Assembly: GCA_018658105.1 (NCBI GenBank)
Contig: JABHVW010000014.1
Location: 1 to 64,000 of the forward strand
DNA: 64,000 nucleotides
Direction of reading: 5' to 3'
Source of the DNA: Candidatus Peregrinibacteria bacterium
GTDB taxonomy: Bacteria > Patescibacteriota > Gracilibacteria > UBA1369 > 2-02-FULL-48-14
Shown here in pieces: positions 57,309-64,000 of the stretch (its first letter is position 1; each line of letters begins with the position of its first letter). Under the pieces are notes generated by a model. The model searched no databases. It was not told the DNA's origin and was given only the letters and a program-made list of their open reading frames with translations. A program made the translations under genes and the position numbers.

Positions 57309-58555
57309 TAATAGGTTATAGTGCGCGCATGAACGATAATTCACATGATAGTTTTTATGGGCTTGGCATTGCGCCTGGTTTGCTTAAGCGTCTTGATGCG
57401 CTTAAATTTGTGACGCCAACACCGATTCAATATAAGGCTATTCCTATTGGGATAAGTGGCGATGATATGATTGGGATTGCGCAAACTGGTACTGGTAAGA
57501 CTTTGGCTTTTTCGATACCGATGCTTCAGAGAATTTCTGCATTGAAATGTCAGGGTTTGGTTATTTGCCCTACTCGTGAGCTGGCTTTGCAGGTGGATGA
57601 AACTTTGCAAAAGGTTGGAGGGCCTGTTGGTCTGAAAACGGTTGTGATTATTGGTGGAACGAATATTGGGCCTCAGATTAAAAAATTGAAGGCGAAACCG
57701 AATGTGATTATTGCGACTCCGGGAAGGTTGATTGATCATTTGCAGCAAAGGACTTTTTCTCTGAAAAATATTGGAATTTTGGTTTTGGATGAAGCAGATA
57801 GAATGTTAGATATGGGTTTTGAACCACAGATTAAAAAAATTATGGCTGATTTGCCTAGCAAAAGGCAGACTATGCTTTTTTCTGCGACTATGCCTGCGAA
57901 AATCTCTCAGATTGCTCGCAAGTATATGGCTAAGCCTCTTCGTGTTGAGGTTGCGCCTGCTGGCTCAACTACTGAGCAGGTTGAGCAAGAGCTATTTATT
58001 GTTCCAAAGCCTCAGAAAATGGCGCTGCTTAATCAGTTGCTTTCAGAATATAAAGGTACGGTGCTTGTGTTTAGTCGAACAAAACATGGTGCAAAAAAGA
58101 TTTGTAGAGTTGTGAATAAAATTGGGCATTCCGCTGCTGAGATACATTCGAATCGTTCTTTAAATCAGCGTAAGGCTGCGCTTGAGGGCTTTAAGTCTGG
58201 TCGTTTTCGAGTATTGGTTGCAACAGATATTGCGGCGCGTGGAATTGATGTTTCTGAAATTGAATTGGTGATTAACTTTGATCTTCCGGATAACTCAGAA
58301 GATTATGTGCATAGAATTGGGCGAACTGGGCGTGCGTCTCATTCTGGTAAGGCGATTTCATTTGCCTGCCCTGAACAGAGAAAAGATGTGAAAGCCATTG
58401 AAAGGCTCATCAAGCTTCAGCTGCCAGTTTTGCCTCTGCCGGATCTTCCAAAGACACCTACTATATCTGCTAAATCTCTTAAAAGAGGGAAGCCACGGAG
58501 TAAGGCTGAGACCCTTCGTCAAAGGAGAGAATATAAAAGAAGAGGGAGGCGGTAG
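57305..58555 (+). CDS. DEAD-box RNA helicase
   Basis: This ATP-dependent RNA helicase (416 residues, or 408 from the ATG at 57329) has the Q motif TPTPIQYKAIPIG and motifs I AQTGTGKT, Ia PTRELALQV, Ib TPGRL, II DEAD, III SAT, V ATDIAARGID and VI HRIGRTGRA. The tail is short and basic (KSLKRGKPRSKAETLRQRREYKRRGRR). It is RhlE-like in length. The start is ambiguous: ATGA coupling at 57305, or 57329 shortly after TATAGT. It probably aids RNA or ribosome folding, and a cold-shock protein lies just downstream on the other strand. Confidence 0.93.
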   Translation: MIIGYSARMNDNSHDSFYGLGIAPGLLKRLDALKFVTPTPIQYKAIPIGISGDDMIGIAQTGTGKTLAFSIPMLQRISALKCQGLVICPTRELALQVDETLQKVGGPVGLKTVVIIGGTNIGPQIKKLKAKPNVIIATPGRLIDHLQQRTFSLKNIGILVLDEADRMLDMGFEPQIKKIMADLPSKRQTMLFSATMPAKISQIARKYMAKPLRVEVAPAGSTTEQVEQELFIVPKPQKMALLNQLLSEYKGTVLVFSRTKHGAKKICRVVNKIGHSAAEIHSNRSLNQRKAALEGFKSGRFRVLVATDIAARGIDVSEIELVINFDLPDNSEDYVHRIGRTGRASHSGKAISFACPEQRKDVKAIERLIKLQLPVLPLPDLPKTPTISAKSLKRGKPRSKAETLRQRREYKRRGRR

Positions 58556-58598
58556 ATTTGTTTTGCGAATTTAATAGTGTTTTTTTGTGGTATAGCAA

Positions 58599-58633
58599 AA
58601 AACCAACCATTCCTTTTGGGTCTGGTTGGTTTT
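58599..58633. terminator. Terminator between helicase and cold-shock genes
   Basis: AAAACCAACCA and TGGTTGGTTTT form a perfect 11-bp stem with a 13-base loop. The T-run is better on the minus strand, so it mainly serves the cold-shock gene. Confidence 0.85.
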
Positions 58634-58648
58634 GAATTGAAGTGATAA

Positions 58649-58927
58649 TTAAGCTTCGTCAGTTGCTTCAGGAGCAGCTTCTTCCATTGCAGGAGCAGCT
58701 TCTTCCATTGCAGGAGCAGCTTCTTCAGGAGCAGATCCTGAATCAAGTTTTACGTTAACAGCTTTAGGCCCTTTGTCAGAGTCAGCAGTGTCAAAAGTAA
58801 CAGAGTCACCTTCTTTTAGACCGTCGAAATTTTCACATTCGTTTGAATGGAAGAAATAGTCTGTTCCACCATCTACTGTAATAAAACCGAACTTTCTTTC
58901 GTCTAACTTTTTGATTATACCTTTCAT
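58649..58927 (-). CDS. Cold-shock domain protein with acidic repeat tail
   Basis: Residues 1-62 form an OB-fold cold-shock domain (KGIIKKLDERKFGFITVDGGTDYFFHSNECENFDGLKEGDSVTFDTADSDKGPKAVNV) with RNP1-like FGFI and RNP2-like YFFH. The C-terminal 30 residues repeat EEAAPAM and are very acidic. The DNA there has 21-bp tandem units (58670-58690, 58691-58711 and a partial third). An acidic tail may tune RNA binding. The leader CTTAACCTTATCAAT-ATG is C-rich. Confidence 0.88.
   Translation of the reverse strand: MKGIIKKLDERKFGFITVDGGTDYFFHSNECENFDGLKEGDSVTFDTADSDKGPKAVNVKLDSGSAPEEAAPAMEEAAPAMEEAAPEATDEA
58670..58726. repeat. 21-bp tandem repeat in the cold-shock gene tail
   Basis: AGGAGCAGCTTCTTCCATTGC occurs twice in exact tandem, followed by a 15-base partial copy. 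It is in frame (seven codons), so copy number could change without breaking the gene. Confidence 0.92.
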
Positions 58928-59165
58928 ATTGATAAGGTTAAGAAATATTTTCTTCTAAGCATTATTGAATTATACCTATTAGGCCTATACGTTAGCTCTT
59001 TACGGGGTATTTGTCTATTATCTCGTGCTTTTATTTGTTTTTATAGTTGTTTCTGGGTGAGTTTGGATCATCTATATCTAATTCTTTGAGCTCTTGCCAA
59101 TTTATTTGTTAAAAGGTATAATCGTGCTGTAATCACCACAAAGAGCGCCCTTTAAGTTTCTGTCC

Positions 59166-59675
59166 TTATTGGGTTCTTTTTTTGTATGAAAGTTTTTTCT
59201 TGAGATCACTGACGAAGGCAAGAAATTCAGAGGGAAATCGTTTTAATAGAGCTGAGTAGCTTTTTTGATCTGGAACAAGTAATTTTTTTAGTTTCTTCTC
59301 TTGGATAAGATATTTTACAAGACAATGAAAATCTCCATCACCTGTAATAATTACTGCTTTTTCATAATGTGGATATTCGATCATTGTTTGTAAGACTAGT
59401 TCAGCATCACAATTCCCTTTGATCTTACCGGTTTTGTATGTGAGTGTGGGTTTGAAAATACAGATAAACCCTGAGTCTTGTAGGGCTTTGTATAAGTCTC
59501 CGTTTCCGTCGATGTAGCCAATAAAAAGAAATGCTTTTGTTATGCCATATTTTTCTTTGAGATATCTGCGGAATTTCCTGAAATCTAGTTTCCAGCCCAG
59601 GTTTTTGATGCTCAAATTGAGATTCTGACTGTCAATAAAAGCGTAGTTGTTTTCTTTGTTCTTCATCGTGACCAT
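59166..59675 (-). CDS. NYN-domain putative RNase
   Basis: This 169-residue protein has the NYN/PIN-like acidic residues in order: YAFIDSQNL (Asp15), GNCDAELVLQTM and VIITGDGDFHCLVKYL. NYN proteins are metal-dependent RNases, or LabA-like regulators. The ATG at 59666 is an alternative start. A 238-base gap to the cold-shock gene shows no gene. Confidence 0.85.
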   Translation of the reverse strand: MVTMKNKENNYAFIDSQNLNLSIKNLGWKLDFRKFRRYLKEKYGITKAFLFIGYIDGNGDLYKALQDSGFICIFKPTLTYKTGKIKGNCDAELVLQTMIEYPHYEKAVIITGDGDFHCLVKYLIQEKKLKKLLVPDQKSYSALLKRFPSEFLAFVSDLKKKLSYKKRTQ

Positions 59676-59821
59676 CCTAGCAGGAATGGGAAATTTTGGA
59701 TATTGTAGAATGGCTTCTCGTAATCATTGATCTCTTAGTAAACTTCTTCTTTGATTTTTTCTAGGTTTTAAAGGTCACTAAGATTCCAAAGCAGAACGAA
59801 CTTTAGTACGCTCTGCCTCAA

Positions 59822-60337
59822 CTAGTGAGTCTTGGTCTGAGGGATATTCGTAAGGAAAATGAATAGCATTTGGTATGAGTCCTTGTTAGTCCATCCATTT
59901 CTTGCCATATCTAATATATGATTGAAAGCGTGTTCTGGAGAATGAGAAGCTAGATAATCTAGGCTTTGCATTATTTCAATTGCTTTTTGGCTGTCTGGGT
60001 TCAATATGGTGCATAAATCTTTGTATGCAAGATATAATTTATTTGATTGTCCTGATGCACGCTCGTTTTTCGCAATATATTTCAGAAGTTGTCTTAAGGT
60101 CTCAGTGCCTCTAGGAGCAATATCTTCTGAATGTTCAGCTATAAGGAATAGTACATGCTTATCTAAATTTGCTCCTTGAATAATATCTTTTGCTTCTTGT
60201 AATGCATTATGATCTGCTACTTTTTGAAGGGCATTAAAGAAAATAGCTACAAGATGACGTGAGTTACTTGGTGTCCATTCAGCTTTACAAATATCTTCAT
60301 CTGCTACGTTAGGTTCTGTAGGTCTAGCTAATGCCAT
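59822..60337 (-). CDS. Helical cytosolic protein of unknown function
   Basis: This 171-residue protein is all-helical and hydrophilic (RHLVAIFFNALQKVADHNALQEAKDIIQG... LYLAYKDLCTILNPDSQKAIEIMQSLDYLASHSPEHAFNHILDMARNG) and perhaps HEAT- or TPR-like. It has no signal peptide, and I recognise no family. A TATAAT element lies upstream on the minus strand near 60370. Confidence 0.52.
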   Translation of the reverse strand: MALARPTEPNVADEDICKAEWTPSNSRHLVAIFFNALQKVADHNALQEAKDIIQGANLDKHVLFLIAEHSEDIAPRGTETLRQLLKYIAKNERASGQSNKLYLAYKDLCTILNPDSQKAIEIMQSLDYLASHSPEHAFNHILDMARNGWTNKDSYQMLFIFLTNIPQTKTH

Positions 60338-60433
60338 AATTATGTTGGTTGGTTGAAATAAGATCGTATTATAATGGGTGTTAGAAAAAAACTAAAGAAT
60401 AAAATGTGAATTATTTCATTCGATTTACTATGC

Positions 60434-60463
60434 TTGAGATGGAGTTCTGCTTGGGTGTATAAT
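60434..60463 (+). promoter_or_regulatory. Sigma70-type promoter of the bactofilin-like gene
   Basis: TTGAGA, 18 bases, TATAAT. The leader ends TAAATCCTCACAA-ATG. Confidence 0.7.
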
Positions 60464-60492
60464 CTGATTGAATTATTAATAAATCCTCACAA

Positions 60493-61722
60493 ATGAATAA
60501 ATTAGGAAAACTTTTTATTGCTTCTGCTCTTTTTGCTATTATTTCAGTACCGCTTTTTGCTGGTGCTGCTTCTGCAGTTTTCTTTGAGGCGGGAGAAGAG
60601 TTGTTTTTGTCAGTTCCTTTTGATGATGATCTTTATGCTGCTGGTTGCCCTGTAATTATTGATGAAAATATTGAAGGAGATGCCAGTGTTGCTGGTTGTA
60701 TTGTTACGATTTCTGCTGATATCAGTCAGGATTTAAATGTTGGGGCTGGTGTTATTACTATTGATGGAACTGTTGGGGATGATTTGCGAGCTGGGGGTGG
60801 TGAGGTGACAATTAACTCGATTGTTGGGGATGATCTTTTTGTAGGTGGTGGAACGGTTAATATTTCTAGATCAGCAGTGATTAAAGGGGATTTGATAATT
60901 GGTGGAGGAAGGGTGAATATGAATGGAACTGTGGAAGGTGATTTGAAAATGGGTTCTGGTATGGTGATTGTTGATGGTCCAGTTCTTGGTGAAGCAACTG
61001 TTTATGGTGGGTCGGTGATGCTTAATAGTGTTTTTGGAGGGAATAGTGTGATTGCAGCTGACGAGATTGTGTTTGGATCAAGTGCTCAATTAGGTGGAGA
61101 TTTAAATTATTGGACGAAAGATGGGGAGCTTGATTTAACAGAGGTTTCAATAGCTGGTACTGCGACTTTTGATCCTGAATTGTCTACAGCAAAATATACA
61201 GATCAATTTGATTTTGATGAGGCTGAGCTAGGTGGCATTTTTGCAAGTATTGCATTTGGCTTTATGATGTTTCACTTTTTATCAGCTGCTTTGATTATTT
61301 TGCTTCTTTCACTTTCTACTAAGAAGTTCTTTAAAAAGGCTGCTATGGAATTGGAGAAAGAATTTTCGAAATCTTTGCTAGCAGGTTTTCTTTATTTTGT
61401 TTTTGTTCCAATTGTTGCTCTTTTAGTGATGGTTACAGTAATTGGTATTCCTTTGGGGCTTATTACTTTGCTGCTTTATGCGATTACTGTGTACCTGGCA
61501 AGTATTGTTAGCTCAATTGTTCTGGCTCATTGGGTGGTGCTTCATTGGAAGCTTAAATGGAGCAAGGTGGCTCACTTTTTCTTGAGTCTTTTGATTTATG
61601 TTTTATTAACATTAATTTGTTTAATTCCAATTGTTGGCTGGATAACTAAAATTGTGATTGTGTTTGCTGCCTTTGGTGCGCACTTGCTACATAAATTTAA
61701 GCTTTGGAAGCAGGTGGCTTAG
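60493..61722 (+). CDS. Exported bactofilin-like beta-helix with membrane domain
   Basis: This 409-residue protein has a signal peptide (cleavage near AGAASA) and about 170 residues of short repeats such as VTISADISQDLNVGAGVITIDGTVGDDLRAGGGEV, the pattern of bactofilin/polymer-forming beta-helices. About four membrane helices (about 255-395) follow, with VTVIGIPLGLITLLLYAITVYLASIV. The beta-helix is predicted outside the membrane. It could shape or scaffold the envelope. Its stop codon lies inside repeat R1. Confidence 0.75.
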   Translation: MNKLGKLFIASALFAIISVPLFAGAASAVFFEAGEELFLSVPFDDDLYAAGCPVIIDENIEGDASVAGCIVTISADISQDLNVGAGVITIDGTVGDDLRAGGGEVTINSIVGDDLFVGGGTVNISRSAVIKGDLIIGGGRVNMNGTVEGDLKMGSGMVIVDGPVLGEATVYGGSVMLNSVFGGNSVIAADEIVFGSSAQLGGDLNYWTKDGELDLTEVSIAGTATFDPELSTAKYTDQFDFDEAELGGIFASIAFGFMMFHFLSAALIILLLSLSTKKFFKKAAMELEKEFSKSLLAGFLYFVFVPIVALLVMVTVIGIPLGLITLLLYAITVYLASIVSSIVLAHWVVLHWKLKWSKVAHFFLSLLIYVLLTLICLIPIVGWITKIVIVFAAFGAHLLHKFKLWKQVA

Positions 61723-61743
61723 CTCGTAGTTAGTGGTTTGTGA
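61716..61743 (+). repeat. Cassette-boundary repeat R1
   Basis: GGCTTAGCTCGTAGTTAGTGGTTTG overlaps the stop of the bactofilin-like gene. GTAGTTAGTGGTTTG matches R3 (GTAGTCAGTGGTTTG) at 14 of 15 bases. Confidence 0.65.
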
Positions 61744-61759
61744 ACAGCTTGCATAGGTG

Positions 61760-61788
61760 TTGCAAAAGTGTTACACTTGATATGTATT
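61760..61788 (+). promoter_or_regulatory. Promoter and palindromic operator of toxin-antitoxin pair 1
   Basis: TTGCAA is followed by the palindrome AAGTGT-T-ACACTT (61766-61778), then a TATGTATT -10 region. The dyad sits between the -35 and -10, a good place for autorepression by the RHH antitoxin. Confidence 0.55.
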
Positions 61789-61801
61789 TAATTTCTAATT
61801 T

Positions 61802-62023
61802 ATGGCTACCTCAAAAAAACGAATAATGGTTAGTTTACCCGATGATGTAGATGCAGCACTTGTGCATTTGGCTGATAGGGATGGAGTTCCGACTGCAACG
61901 AAAGCAGCTTATCTTATCAAACTTGCTATTGAAGTGGATGAAGATACAGTTTGGGATGAAATTGCTTCTAAACGTGACAATAAAAATACTAAATTTGTAT
62001 CCCATGATGAAGCATGGGCATGA
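61802..62023 (+). CDS. Ribbon-helix-helix antitoxin (RelB/CopG-like)
   Basis: This 73-residue protein has the RHH pattern KKRIMVSLPDDVDAALVHLADRDGVPTATKAAYLIKLAIE (strand for DNA, then two helices). A flexible acidic tail (DEDTVWDEIASKRDNKNTKFVSHDEAWA) probably wraps the toxin. It overlaps the toxin gene by ten bases. It would also bind the palindrome at 61766. Confidence 0.85.
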   Translation: MATSKKRIMVSLPDDVDAALVHLADRDGVPTATKAAYLIKLAIEVDEDTVWDEIASKRDNKNTKFVSHDEAWA

Positions 62024-62298
62024 CATTTGTAATTCAGTATGCAGAAGAAGTGGTAAAGGAAGATATACCTAAATTGTCTTCTGATGTTAAAAAACGTATT
62101 AGAGTTGCAATTGAAAAGAAACTTACTACTGAACCTGAGAAATTTGGAAAACCTTTAAGAAAATCTCTAAAAGGATATAGAAAATTGAGAGTAGGGAATT
62201 ACAGAGTGATTTTTAGGATTGAGAAAAAACTAATAAAGATTTTTGCCATTGGGCACAGGTCAGTGATTTATGGGGATGCGCAGAAACGGTTGAATTGA
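62014..62298 (+). CDS. RelE-family toxin
   Basis: This 94-residue RelE/ParE-superfamily toxin has IRVAIEKKL..., then GYRKLRVGNYRVIFRIEKKLIKIFAIGHRSVIYGDAQKRL. The KLRVGNYRVIF core and terminal GHR..IY are typical of mRNA-cleaving RelE. It is translated from an ATG inside the antitoxin gene. R2 starts two bases after its stop. Confidence 0.88.
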   Translation: MGMTFVIQYAEEVVKEDIPKLSSDVKKRIRVAIEKKLTTEPEKFGKPLRKSLKGYRKLRVGNYRVIFRIEKKLIKIFAIGHRSVIYGDAQKRLN

Positions 62299-62299
62299 G

Positions 62300-62321
62300 T
62301 TGGCTCCTCAAGTTGGACGCA
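62300..62321 (+). repeat. Cassette-boundary repeat R2
   Basis: TTGGCTCC(T)CAAGTTGGACGCA matches R4 at 21 of 22 bases. It begins directly after toxin 1's stop. GTTGGAC inside fits the integron core GTTRRRY, but no clear partner core was found. Confidence 0.8.
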
Positions 62322-62453
62322 CGCTCTGCGTACTATTTCATCCGACTCACTTCGTCGTACGGGCTCTACCTGCTCAATCAGTCGCTAAGCTCCCTATTCG
62401 CAGCTAGGTCTAGCACACTTTCTCTCTTCGGTCGTCGTTCATCGCATGCTCTA
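62322..62453. other. 132-base non-coding insert between the R2 halves
   Basis: The segment is GC-richer than its surroundings and has short hairpins (ACGCA-CGCTC-TGCGT). In R4 the flanking sequences GGACGCA and ATTAGAAC are directly joined, so this segment looks like extra DNA. I see no convincing gene in it. Confidence 0.5.
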
Positions 62454-62484
62454 GCAATTAGAACTAGTATTTTATGCCACTGCG

Positions 62485-62493
62485 TGATATAAT
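62485..62493 (+). promoter_or_regulatory. Extended -10 promoter of toxin-antitoxin pair 2
   Basis: TGATATAAT, an extended -10 box, lies 28 bases before the antitoxin ATG. Confidence 0.55.
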
Positions 62494-62520
62494 GAATGCA
62501 GAATTACTTATTTTCTTATT

Positions 62521-62751
62521 ATGAATAAAGTTTTGCAATCAACTAGTCGTGGGCAGGTTACTCTTCCAAAAAACTGGAGAGATCAATTTGATACAAATTA
62601 TTTTGAAGCTAATTTTGATGGGGAAGTTTTGACTTTGAAACCTCTTAAACAAGGTAAATCTTTTAAGGGTACAGTTGAATCTTCTTGGAAGGAATATAAA
62701 AATGGTGAATATGTGGCAAGTGATGCGTTAATGGAGGAGTATGGATTATAA
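62521..62751 (+). CDS. AbrB/MazE-like antitoxin
   Basis: This 76-residue protein starts with a swapped-hairpin AbrB-like DNA-binding domain (NKVLQSTSRGQVTLPKNWRDQF... EVLTLKPL). It ends with an acidic tail (SDALMEEYGL) that should contact the toxin. It overlaps the toxin gene by 11 bases. Confidence 0.85.
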   Translation: MNKVLQSTSRGQVTLPKNWRDQFDTNYFEANFDGEVLTLKPLKQGKSFKGTVESSWKEYKNGEYVASDALMEEYGL

Positions 62752-63022
62752 AGTGGTTTATACTAAGTTATCTCAAAAAGATTTAAGGGGTTTGGATCGA
62801 TCTGTTGTTCAAAGGATATTGAAAAAGGTAGATGAGTTTTCTCAACTTGATGAGCCTTTGGTAAAAGCGAAGAAGCTCAAAGGTTTTGAAATAGATACAT
62901 ACAGATTTAGGGTGGGGAATTATCGAGTGGTTTTTCGTTTAGACCCTAAAAGTCAAAAGTTGGTAATACTTGTTGTTTTGAGAGTAGCTCATCGTAAAGA
63001 TATCTATGACAAGAACGTTTAA
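62741..63022 (+). CDS. RelE/ParE-superfamily toxin
   Basis: This 93-residue toxin has SQKDLRGLDRSVVQRILKKVDEF... KLKGFEIDTYRFRVGNYRVVFRLDPKSQKLVILVVLRVAHRKDIYDK. The YRFRVGNYRVVF core and final HRKDIY are typical of RelE. GGAGG lies eight bases before its ATG, a rare Shine-Dalgarno sequence in this window. R3 starts at the base after its stop. Confidence 0.88.
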   Translation: MDYKVVYTKLSQKDLRGLDRSVVQRILKKVDEFSQLDEPLVKAKKLKGFEIDTYRFRVGNYRVVFRLDPKSQKLVILVVLRVAHRKDIYDKNV

Positions 63023-63083
63023 TTGGCTCCCCGTAGTCAGTGGTTTGCACCGCACCGGGCTTTGCCCTCCCGGCATAAACGAA
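63023..63083 (+). repeat. Cassette-boundary repeat R3 with GC-rich hairpin
   Basis: TTGGCTCCCCGTAGTCAGTGG joins the R2/R4 start (TTGGCTCC) to the R1 core. It is followed by CCGGGCTTTGCCCTCCCGG and an imperfect palindrome bounded by GTTT and AAAC. It separates toxin 2 from a convergent membrane gene. Confidence 0.7.
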
Positions 63084-63092
63084 CTTGTTGTA

Positions 63093-63641
63093 TTACATTT
63101 GAAGCCTCAAAACTAGACTGCTTAGTGCAGCTATTGTCAGTGCAGTACCTGCGATTGAATCAGATTTGATGAATGAGGAATTACTTTTTTTTGATCCGTA
63201 AATTATTAATAGCCCGAATACGCTTACTGTTATTAACCCAATGATGTGCAAAGAGATATTTTGACTTATTCCAATTAATATCCAAAATATAATTGCAGTT
63301 TCTATGCTTGAAAATATTAGGTGAGTCCAACCAGCAAAGTTGAGTTTTTTTGTTTTCTTCCCAAAGAGGTGGCCTGTCTGACCAATGTTATTCCTTGACC
63401 AAAAAAAATGCATTCCAGTGTTTGCAAGAATGCTGACGGCGATTACTAGGAAAATGATTGGGGTGACTACTACTGCATAGAGAAAAATGCTGTTTATGAT
63501 CAAAAATATCCAGTCGCCTTTGTAGCAAGTCCAGTGATTTTTAAATTCATGGAGGAGGTTTTGTCTTTTTGATGACTTATATTGAAAATACCAACTGAGA
63601 AGTGGTAGTGAGGTTAGTATGATACTTAGAGTGAGGGTCAT
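63093..63641 (-). CDS. Membrane protein of unknown function
   Basis: This 182-residue protein has about five or six helices (LTLSIILTSLPLLSWYF, DWIFLIINSIFLYAVVVTPIIFLVIAVSILA, LIFSSIETAIIFWILIGIS, IIGLITVSVFGLLIIYG and a last one). A basic loop carries FFWSRNNIGQTGHLFGKKTKKL. I recognise no family. It lies between R3 and R4 on the minus strand. Confidence 0.6.
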   Translation of the reverse strand: MTLTLSIILTSLPLLSWYFQYKSSKRQNLLHEFKNHWTCYKGDWIFLIINSIFLYAVVVTPIIFLVIAVSILANTGMHFFWSRNNIGQTGHLFGKKTKKLNFAGWTHLIFSSIETAIIFWILIGISQNISLHIIGLITVSVFGLLIIYGSKKSNSSFIKSDSIAGTALTIAALSSLVLRLQM

Positions 63642-63681
63642 GATGGAAGTATAGCAGTTGTTTCTAACAGGCTAAAAGTTC

Positions 63682-63707
63682 GCATCCAGTCTGGGTGGAT
63701 GCTTTTT
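63682..63707 (+). terminator. Orphan rho-independent terminator
   Basis: GCATCCA-GTCTGGG-TGGATGC is followed by TTTTT on the plus strand. No plus-strand gene ends before it within this interval, so it may be the remnant of a lost cassette gene. Confidence 0.75.
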
Positions 63708-63744
63708 GAAGGGTGCTGCTAACCTGCTAAATTGCCGAAAATGT

Positions 63745-63774
63745 TTGGCTCCCCAAGTTGGACGCAATTAGAAC
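63745..63774 (+). repeat. Cassette-boundary repeat R4
   Basis: TTGGCTCCCCAAGTTGGACG is followed directly by CAATTAGAAC. It is the uninterrupted form of the R2 sequence and lies about 65 bases before the next gene. Confidence 0.8.
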
Positions 63775-63840
63775 CGCACTGATAGTTGAAGCGGTCTAGT
63801 TCTTTTAGAAGAAGCGAAATAGATAATGTACTATGGGTTC

Positions 63841-64000
63841 ATGACTTCACAAGGTATAACCAAAGCTCAGTTACAATCTAATATTTGGAAGTTTTACCTC
63901 TTTCATCCTATTGGGGTAGCGATTGGCATGGCGATTCCTGTCATTGTCTTGTTTTGGCAAGATAATGGGCTAAGCCTCACTCAAGTGATGATTCTTCAGT
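63841..64000 (+). CDS. MFS transporter, N-terminal part (runs off window)
   Basis: This open frame, not in the ORF track, starts at the ATG at 63841: MTSQGITKAQLQSNIWKFYL..., then FHPIGVAIGMAIPVIVLFWQDNGLSLTQVMILQ. That is the first helix and loop of an MFS transporter of the type starting with WKFY. GATAAT lies about 14 bases upstream. The rest of the gene is outside the window. Confidence 0.7.
   Translation, partial: MTSQGITKAQLQSNIWKFYLFHPIGVAIGMAIPVIVLFWQDNGLSLTQVMILQ

Noticed and set aside
58670-58726. CRISPR-like short repeats
   Set aside because: The units are directly tandem without spacers and lie in frame in a coding region. No CRISPR array was seen anywhere in the window.
62300-62321. 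Formal annotation of R2/R4 as integron attC sites
   Set aside because: Only one core-like heptamer (GTTGGAC) is present, the paired RYYYAAC core and typical stem were not found, and no integrase is in the window.
1-64000. Alternative genetic code (UGA = Gly) as in Gracilibacteria
   Set aside because: Several clear genes end at TGA directly before other features (for example 56709, 62023 and 62298), and no conserved protein needs TGA as a sense codon.
1-64000. tRNA or rRNA genes
   Set aside because: TTCGA-like strings (for example near 7600) lie inside coding genes without a cloverleaf; I found no convincing RNA gene.

Overview
The window looks like part of an AT-rich genome from the Candidate Phyla Radiation (Patescibacteria). 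The evidence is the family content: pilin-like T4SS proteins, a lean PilB/PilC/PilM pilus operon, histidine kinases with the variant H-box HQLRTPL, receiver-only response regulators, a B12-dependent ribonucleotide reductase, L-lactate dehydrogenase and many unplaceable cytosolic proteins. TGA acts as a stop (for example at the ends of the 55660-56709 and 61802-62023 genes), so the UGA=Gly code of Gracilibacteria/Absconditabacteria does not apply. A Peregrinibacteria-like lineage is a guess. Genes are tightly packed, with many ATGA or TAATG overlaps. Almost none of the start codons I examined has a Shine-Dalgarno sequence.

Layout. 1-519: 3' end of metG. 550-5699 (minus): a coupled operon of a TraG/VirD4-like ATPase and four pilin-like double-TM proteins, then a small lipoprotein. 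5840-8450: an ImmA/IrrE protease with a membrane partner, dusB and an orphan gene. 8509-10447: a KaiB/thioredoxin-like protein, a soluble histidine kinase and a receiver. 10448-20817: a type IV pilus locus. Two divergent membrane proteins carry pilin-like outer domains. pilB, pilC, four minor (pseudo)pilins or pilus proteins, pilM and a main pilin follow. One minor pilin has a 997-residue ORF that ends in LVIVD-type propeller repeats. 20814-23710: an oligonucleotide-scale set of a conserved protein, ftsQ, a 51-residue basic protein missed by the ORF track, and a PiT-like permease. 23824-29682: nrdJ behind an NrdR-box-like palindrome, a DUF1858-IscA fusion, a 33-residue membrane peptide and an MFS exporter. 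29720-36176: trmB, a GC-rich lipoprotein that looks foreign, a flippase, a C39 peptidase and a 755-residue orphan.

36245-44155: CcdA, L-lactate dehydrogenase, an SLH surface protein, a TMEM43-like protein, a membrane histidine kinase with two receivers and a glutamine amidotransferase. 44249-58927: a cupredoxin/glycosidase-like lipoprotein, MFS and AEC transporters, an FAD oxygenase whose only available start is non-AUG, an ATP-grasp protein, a flavoprotein, a ZIP transporter, a PNPOx-receiver fusion, a HAD phosphatase, an ArsP-type permease, a DEAD-box helicase and a cold-shock protein with a repetitive acidic tail. 59166-64000: a NYN nuclease, an orphan, a bactofilin-like membrane protein, then two toxin-antitoxin pairs and a membrane gene separated by related repeats (R1-R4), and the start of another MFS gene.

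Main points for follow-up: (1) the cassette-like array of toxin-antitoxin modules bounded by repeats; (2) a family of intergenic hairpins whose GC-rich loop is conserved while the stems differ between loci yet stay complementary; (3) a C-rich leader motif, TAACCTCCACA, directly upstream of start codons in place of Shine-Dalgarno; (4) the propeller-tipped pseudopilin, whose start lies inside a segment bounded by 19-bp inverted repeats; (5) pilin-like domains mounted on TPR membrane proteins beside pilB.
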